NCBI GenBank assembly: GCA_029553475.1
Contig: JAKPKV010000049.1
Coordinates: forward strand, 1-62,176
Reading direction: 5' to 3'
DNA from: Armatimonadota bacterium
GTDB lineage: Bacteria; Armatimonadota; Hebobacteria; CAIYQO01
DNA length: 62,176 bases
Below the pieces are notes generated by a model, which saw nothing but the letters and a program-made list of their open reading frames with translations, ran no database searches and had not been told where the DNA came from. The position numbers and the translations under genes were made by a program. This document shows, piece by piece, positions 58,320-62,176 of this stretch (its first letter is position 1; each line of letters begins with the position of its first letter).

Positions 58320-58585
58320 TGGCGATCGTGCACCTGCCTTCGAGCGGAACACTCCAGACGGCCACGCCGCAGGTGGCTCCGGCCGGGCGATCGGCGGCAC
58401 CCGAAAGGGACGCCTTACCGCTGCTTCGTTCCCGACCTGACGGGGTTCGACGGCTTCCGTCGCGCCGGACCCGACCCTCAACACTCCTTACGACGCCCAG
58501 ACTCCACAGCGCCCGTCCTCAGGCGAGGAATTCAACCCCGCTATAGCGGATTGCGGGTACAGGGTACCGCTAGTCCCCCGCCTAG
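58320..58585 (-). ncRNA. ffs: Signal recognition particle RNA, large bacterial type
   Basis: On the minus strand the domain IV hairpin shows GTCAGGTCGGGAACGAAGCA and GCGG, with the invariant symmetric loop and GGAA-type tip. 5' of it lies an Alu-like domain beginning GGGGGACTAGCGGTACCC, and long helix-5 arms containing GGAGTGTTGAGGGTCGGGTC and TGGAGTGTTCC. The length of about 265 nt matches the long SRP RNAs of deep-branching bacteria. Ends are approximate. Confidence 0.88.
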
Positions 58586-58688
58586 CACGATCGCGCACGT
58601 ATTATCGCACACTCGCCCGCAAATGTCGAGGCAGAGCCGGCCCTGTCTGTCCCCGGCGCCTATCGCGCCCGCTCTTGCCAGTAATTGT

Positions 58689-58871
58689 AGCGGGTCGTCA
58701 CGCTGTACGCTGTGTAGCACACCAGCCGGGGTAGTCCGCGCCCTCCGCGGCGCGTGTTGACGCATTCCTACCCCGTGCCGGATGGTGGTGTCGGACACGA
58801 GGGCGCATGTTTGGTCACACGCGCCGCGGAGGGCGCGGACTACAGAGCACGGTGCAACGTGACGACCCGCT
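58689..58871. repeat. Palindromic MITE-like element
   Basis: Outer arms AGCGGGTCGTCACG (58689-58702) and CGTGACGACCCGCT (58858-58871) are exact inverted repeats; inner 27-bp arms (58731-58757, starting GTAGTCCGCGCCCTCC, and 58817-58843) are also exact. No reading frame of interest inside. A non-autonomous element or a large extragenic palindrome between the SRP RNA and the DUF1844 gene. Confidence 0.75.
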
Positions 58872-58915
58872 CCAAGTAATCGCTGGCGTTCCGGCTGCCA
58901 CCGGGCAACGCGGCG

Positions 58916-59215
58916 CTATTCCCCGGCCTTATTCACCCGCTCCACGTAGTTCCACTGCAGCGTGGAGAGCAGGTTGCGCAGGTCGCGAAGCTCGTTGGGG
59001 GCGAGGCGGCCTTCGGTGAGGGGGATGAGGGCGGCGATGGCGTCAATGGCCAGCTTCGCCTGCGGCAGGTCCGTCTCCACCGTGTGCGTATGGGGGTCGG
59101 CCTGAATGCCCATCTGTACCCACGCCGTTTCGGCGAAAAGGCTGATGGCGAAGCGGATGGCGTGCTCCGCGCGCGGGCGCTCCGGGGCCTCGTGCGGCGT
59201 CGTCTCGTCAGTCAT
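58916..59215 (-). CDS. DUF1844 family protein
   Basis: 99 residues: AIRFAISLFAETAWVQMGIQ, then TVETDLPQAKLAIDAIAALI and LRNLLSTLQWNYVERVNKA, the DUF1844 signature (F-x-A-x-W-x-x-x-G, D-L-x-x-A-x-x-x-ID, Q-x-N-Y). Conserved helical protein of unknown function. Confidence 0.88.
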   Translation of the reverse strand: MTDETTPHEAPERPRAEHAIRFAISLFAETAWVQMGIQADPHTHTVETDLPQAKLAIDAIAALIPLTEGRLAPNELRDLRNLLSTLQWNYVERVNKAGE

Positions 59216-59306
59216 CGGCGTCTCCTCCAGGTTGCGAGTGTGCCATATTGTGCCATTGAATGGGGGCGGGAGGCAAGTACCGGGGCCGCGGCCCCGGTTG
59301 GGATCA

Positions 59307-61394
59307 TTACCGCGCCATCCCCGCCGTCCAATCCGCGATGAGGGGCGGACGGTGCAGCATGGCCGCCTGCTGGTCCAGGTAGGCGGGCGTCAGCTCCTCG
59401 CCGGCGTAGAAGCGGATGAGGAAATCGTGCACGCCCTGGTCAGCCGGGGTGGCGCGCTCGGGCGCCGGGGTGAAGGGGATGTGATAGGTGAGCAGCGGGC
59501 TGCGCAGGAGCGTGAGGCGGACGCGATGCGGGGTGGCATCGAGCGCGTAGACGTGGGGAGAGACGATGGCGGTATGCCCGCGGCCGCCTTCAGTGCGCGT
59601 CCAGTCGCGCAGCGGCACTTCGCGGCCGGTATACGGTCGCGCGAGCCATCCGCCGGGGATGCCGTCCAGGCGCGGCCCGTCGCCAAGTTGTGCCCAGGTG
59701 AGTTTGAGCACCGTCTTCACCGCGCGCCAGTGCACGCGCAGGCGCAATTCGACGAAGGGCCGGTCGGCGTAGACGCGCCACTCAGCGCGCAGCGTGCTGT
59801 CGCCGATGCGGCCCGTTTGCAGCAGACTGGCCATCAGCGGGCCGGCATCCACCGGCATCGGCGCATTCCAGGCCGGCGAGGTGACCGGCCCATCCGGGAA
59901 GCGGTCCACGCCGTGCGACCAGTTGTCGGTGTCGTCGTCAATGAGGTCGAGGCGCGGCAGGCTGAGCAGTTGTTGCGCGACCTGCATGCCATCATCCGTG
60001 AACGCGGCACCGCCCTCCGCGGTCAGGCGGGCCATCGTCGCCCGCGCGCGCGACGGCATCTCCACCGCCTCGCGCACGATGCGAATCGCGCGCAGCTCGC
60101 CCGGGGCCAGCGTAATGGGAAAGAGCAGGCGGGTGATGGTCTGGCGGTTGGCGGCTTCGCTCTGCATGATCTGCGCGGGGATGACGGCGCCGTCTTCGTC
60201 CCGCAGGTGCAGGTCGGTGTGCCAGCCCCAGCCCAGCCACGGTTCGTGCTCCACGTAGCCGTCGAAGGGCAGATCGGAGGCGTTGCGCAGCACGATGCGT
60301 TGGTGGGGATCCGCGGGCAGGGCGGGCAGGCGGCGGCGCAGGTCGCGCTGCAGCAGGCCGTCGGCGCGGGCGGCGGCGGCGCCGAGTTGGTCGTAGAGCG
60401 CCGGGTAAGCGCCGGGCACGCTGGTGCCGCCGAGGATATCGTGGAAGTGGTTGAAGGCGACGTGCCGCCAGGCCGCCTCCAGCCCGGGGGCATCGGGGTC
60501 GGTCAATTCTGCCTGGCGCAGCAGGTGCTCCGCCCGCCGCAGCCGCGTCTTCAGCCCGCGCTCCACGCTGTAGCAGCCCACGGCGTGATACTGCAGTTCG
60601 CCGGTGACCAGCGGCGCGTGGGCCAGTTGATCGGCGACCGCGGCGAAGAAGCGCGCGGGCGAGGAGAATTCCAGCCACAGGCCGGGGAACGCCTCCCGGT
60701 GGTCGCGCAGCCACTCGATCATGCGCGCCGTCGGACCGCCGCCGTGATCGCCCACGCCGTAGAAGGCCATGGCGTGGGCGACGCCGTCCGGCAGGTCGCT
60801 CGCCGCCTGGCGCAGGTGCCCTTCCGTGATGTCGCCCCAGGTGCCATAGCTGCCGGCGATGCGGAAGACCAGCACCTCCGGGCCATCCGCAAATCCTCGC
60901 CAGCGGAAGAGGCGCGCCGGCAGCGCCATCTCGTGCTCCTGCGGGCGCATCATCACATAGTAGCGCTGCCCCGCCGCGCGCAGGAAGCCCGGCAGGGTGG
61001 CGGCATGACCGAAGCTGTCCACGTTATAGGCCACCGCGGGGAACGTGCCAAAACGGTCGAGGACGTAGCGCTTCCCCACAGCAATCTGCCGCTCCAGGGC
61101 GAAGCCGCTGGGGAAGTTGCAGTCCGGCTGAATCCACCACCCGCCCACCAGCGCCCACCGCCCGGCCTCGACGTGCACGCGAATGCGTGCCAGCAGCGCC
61201 GGGTCGGCCTGTTCGATCTCCCAGTAGCGCCAGGCCTCGCCGGCGGTGAAGACCGCCTCGGGGTAGGCGTCCAGCAGGTCGCACATCGTGCGGCCGGTAT
61301 TCAACACCTCGTCCAGCCCCGCTTGCCACGGCCACAGCCAGACCGGATCGAGGTGCGCGTTGCCGATGAGGTGAATGGTGATGGGCGTGCTCAT
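59307..61394 (-). CDS. GH38 alpha-mannosidase
   Basis: 695 residues from ATG 61394. Catalytic domain: IHLIGNAHLDPVWLWPWQAG (metal-binding His and Asp), FTAGEAWRYWEIEQADPALL, GRWALVGGWWIQPDCNFPSG, AYNVDSFGHAATLPGFLRAA (catalytic Asp nucleophile), YVMMRPQEHEM and FNHFHDILGGTSVPGAYPAL. C-terminal beta domain is shorter than in most family members, whose total is 800-1000 residues. No signal peptide, so it probably acts on imported oligosaccharides in the cytoplasm. A single gene here. Confidence 0.93.
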   Translation of the reverse strand: MSTPITIHLIGNAHLDPVWLWPWQAGLDEVLNTGRTMCDLLDAYPEAVFTAGEAWRYWEIEQADPALLARIRVHVEAGRWALVGGWWIQPDCNFPSGFALERQIAVGKRYVLDRFGTFPAVAYNVDSFGHAATLPGFLRAAGQRYYVMMRPQEHEMALPARLFRWRGFADGPEVLVFRIAGSYGTWGDITEGHLRQAASDLPDGVAHAMAFYGVGDHGGGPTARMIEWLRDHREAFPGLWLEFSSPARFFAAVADQLAHAPLVTGELQYHAVGCYSVERGLKTRLRRAEHLLRQAELTDPDAPGLEAAWRHVAFNHFHDILGGTSVPGAYPALYDQLGAAAARADGLLQRDLRRRLPALPADPHQRIVLRNASDLPFDGYVEHEPWLGWGWHTDLHLRDEDGAVIPAQIMQSEAANRQTITRLLFPITLAPGELRAIRIVREAVEMPSRARATMARLTAEGGAAFTDDGMQVAQQLLSLPRLDLIDDDTDNWSHGVDRFPDGPVTSPAWNAPMPVDAGPLMASLLQTGRIGDSTLRAEWRVYADRPFVELRLRVHWRAVKTVLKLTWAQLGDGPRLDGIPGGWLARPYTGREVPLRDWTRTEGGRGHTAIVSPHVYALDATPHRVRLTLLRSPLLTYHIPFTPAPERATPADQGVHDFLIRFYAGEELTPAYLDQQAAMLHRPPLIADWTAGMAR

Positions 61395-61400
61395 GCCCAC

Positions 61401-62041
61401 GGTTATTCGCGGCAGCGCCAGATCTTCCTGCCGGCGCGCACCTGCGCGGGTGCCCGCACAGCTTGTGAGCTTCCTTTCGACCGGGGCTCACCTCTCCCCC
61501 CGCCCCCCTCCCCTACCTGGGGAGGGGGAGTGCGTGGCCATGCGACGACGGACTGCCGTTTCGATCCGGTTCCCCCCTCCCCGCTCAGGGGAGGGGGCCG
61601 GGGGGAGAGGTGAGCGCCGCGGTGGGAAGCAGCAGTGCTGTCTCACAGTTTTTGCGTGCACCCACCTGCGCGTCCAGGCACGATGGCGCGGCGTGCGTGC
61701 GGGCGATCAACTTCGCAGGAGATGGTCGCCAGGCGCGCAGGCGTACAGACGCCACGCACATCCTGGTTGACGGCATGCGGGGAAGCGGACGGTTCCGGAA
61801 ATCAAACATTTCCAGAACTTAAGATACGGTCATGGGCCCATTTTGTCAAGCATTGCGAGCATTTCCCCTCAAAAACGCCTCTGGTATCGCCGCCGGACAG
61901 CAGGCTCGAGGGCCCGCTGCGCCCCATGCAGATGGAAAGGAGCGCCAGGCAGCATGATTTACGCCCGCTGGCTTCCGAGAATGTTTGATTCCCTGAAATG
62001 CGGCGTCAGCCATGCTTTATTTTGGAAAGGAGTGCAGAGGT
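61401..62041. other. Intergenic region with two GC palindromes
   Basis: No gene seen. Two REP-like copies lie at 61491-61530 and 61572-61614 in inverted orientation. The last 250 bases are AT-richer and probably hold the prepilin promoter; AAAGGAG at about 62027-62033 and GAGG at 62036-62039 precede its start. Confidence 0.6.
61491..61614. repeat. Inverted pair of host REP-like palindromes
   Basis: Left copy: GCTCACCTCTCCCCCCGCCC through TACCTGGGGAGGGGG. Right copy: CCCCCCTCCCCGCTCAGGGG through GGGGGGAGAGGTGAGC. The two are reverse complements in large part and use the same core as the prophage palindromes. Confidence 0.8.
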
Positions 62042-62176
62042 ATGTCTCACATGCAGCGCAGAGGGACCCGCCGCGCGGGCTTCACCCTCATCGAGCTCCT
62101 GGTGGTGATCGCGATCATTGCGATTTTGGCCGCCATCCTCTTCCCCGTGTTCGCGAAAGCGCGGGAGAAGGCCCGG
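62042..62176 (+). CDS. Type IV prepilin-like protein, N-terminal part
   Basis: Runs off the window after 45 codons. A short basic leader is followed by [20 protein letters not shown] and [20 protein letters not shown] is the prepilin peptidase/methylation site. The [12 protein letters not shown] continuation is typical of the very large prepilin-like (DUF1559-type) families of Armatimonadota and relatives. Probably secreted; a minor pilin or pseudopilin. Confidence 0.9.
   Translation, partial: MSHMQRRGTRRAGFTLIELLVVIAIIAILAAILFPVFAKAREKAR

Overview
The window looks like a GC-rich bacterial chromosome, most likely an Armatimonadota relative. Three things point there: the truncated prepilin at the right end, whose N-terminal helix runs straight into [12 protein letters not shown], a wording I associate with that phylum; a large SRP RNA with an Alu-type 5' domain; and the gene style around carB, obgE and an alpha-mannosidase. 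The assignment is inference from motifs, not from a search.

Left flank (1-6756). A type I-E-like CRISPR array (12 repeats, 11 spacers, no cas genes in view) ends directly against the remains of a phage structural operon, including a capsid-gene fragment with an amber stop. Next comes a tight minus-strand operon (5631 to 1557): an IbrA-like PAPS-reductase-fold protein, a GNAT acetyltransferase, an IbrB-like ParB protein, a methyltransferase-like protein, an SPL-family radical SAM protein split by an in-frame TAG inside a perfect hairpin, and a small second ParB-domain protein. An inverted-repeat element lies just upstream of the first gene. I know no described system with this combination, and it is my main candidate for a new one.

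Prophage (6757-51178, about 44.4 kb). Its ends are set by a 23-bp duplication of the 3' end of a tRNA-Gln(CTG) gene. The integrase and a divergent CI/Cro switch lie at the right end. One long minus-strand programme runs leftward through recombination and replication functions (ParB-like protein, DUF5131, initiator with an internal iteron cluster, DnaB, RuvC-like nuclease), a late regulator, terminase, head (portal, fused protease-capsid, decoration protein), tail (connectors, a tube protein fused to NHL/PKD domains, a frameshifted G/GT chaperone, tape measure, tail tip, fibre) and lysis (endolysin, LLH holin). It carries a tRNA-Ser(GCT), a 135-nt tRNA-like RNA, and many short palindromic repeats, several of them read in frame inside proteins. 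Candidate lysogeny-expressed cargo lies between cI and int (48016-49880) and at the left end (7111-8088).

Right flank (51232-62176). Host genes: slipin, carB with a strong terminator, a near-leaderless Crp/Fnr regulator, obgE, the SRP RNA, a palindromic MITE-like element, a DUF1844 protein, a GH38 alpha-mannosidase and the start of a prepilin. The same GC-rich palindromes seen in the prophage occur here too, so phage and host share a repeat family.
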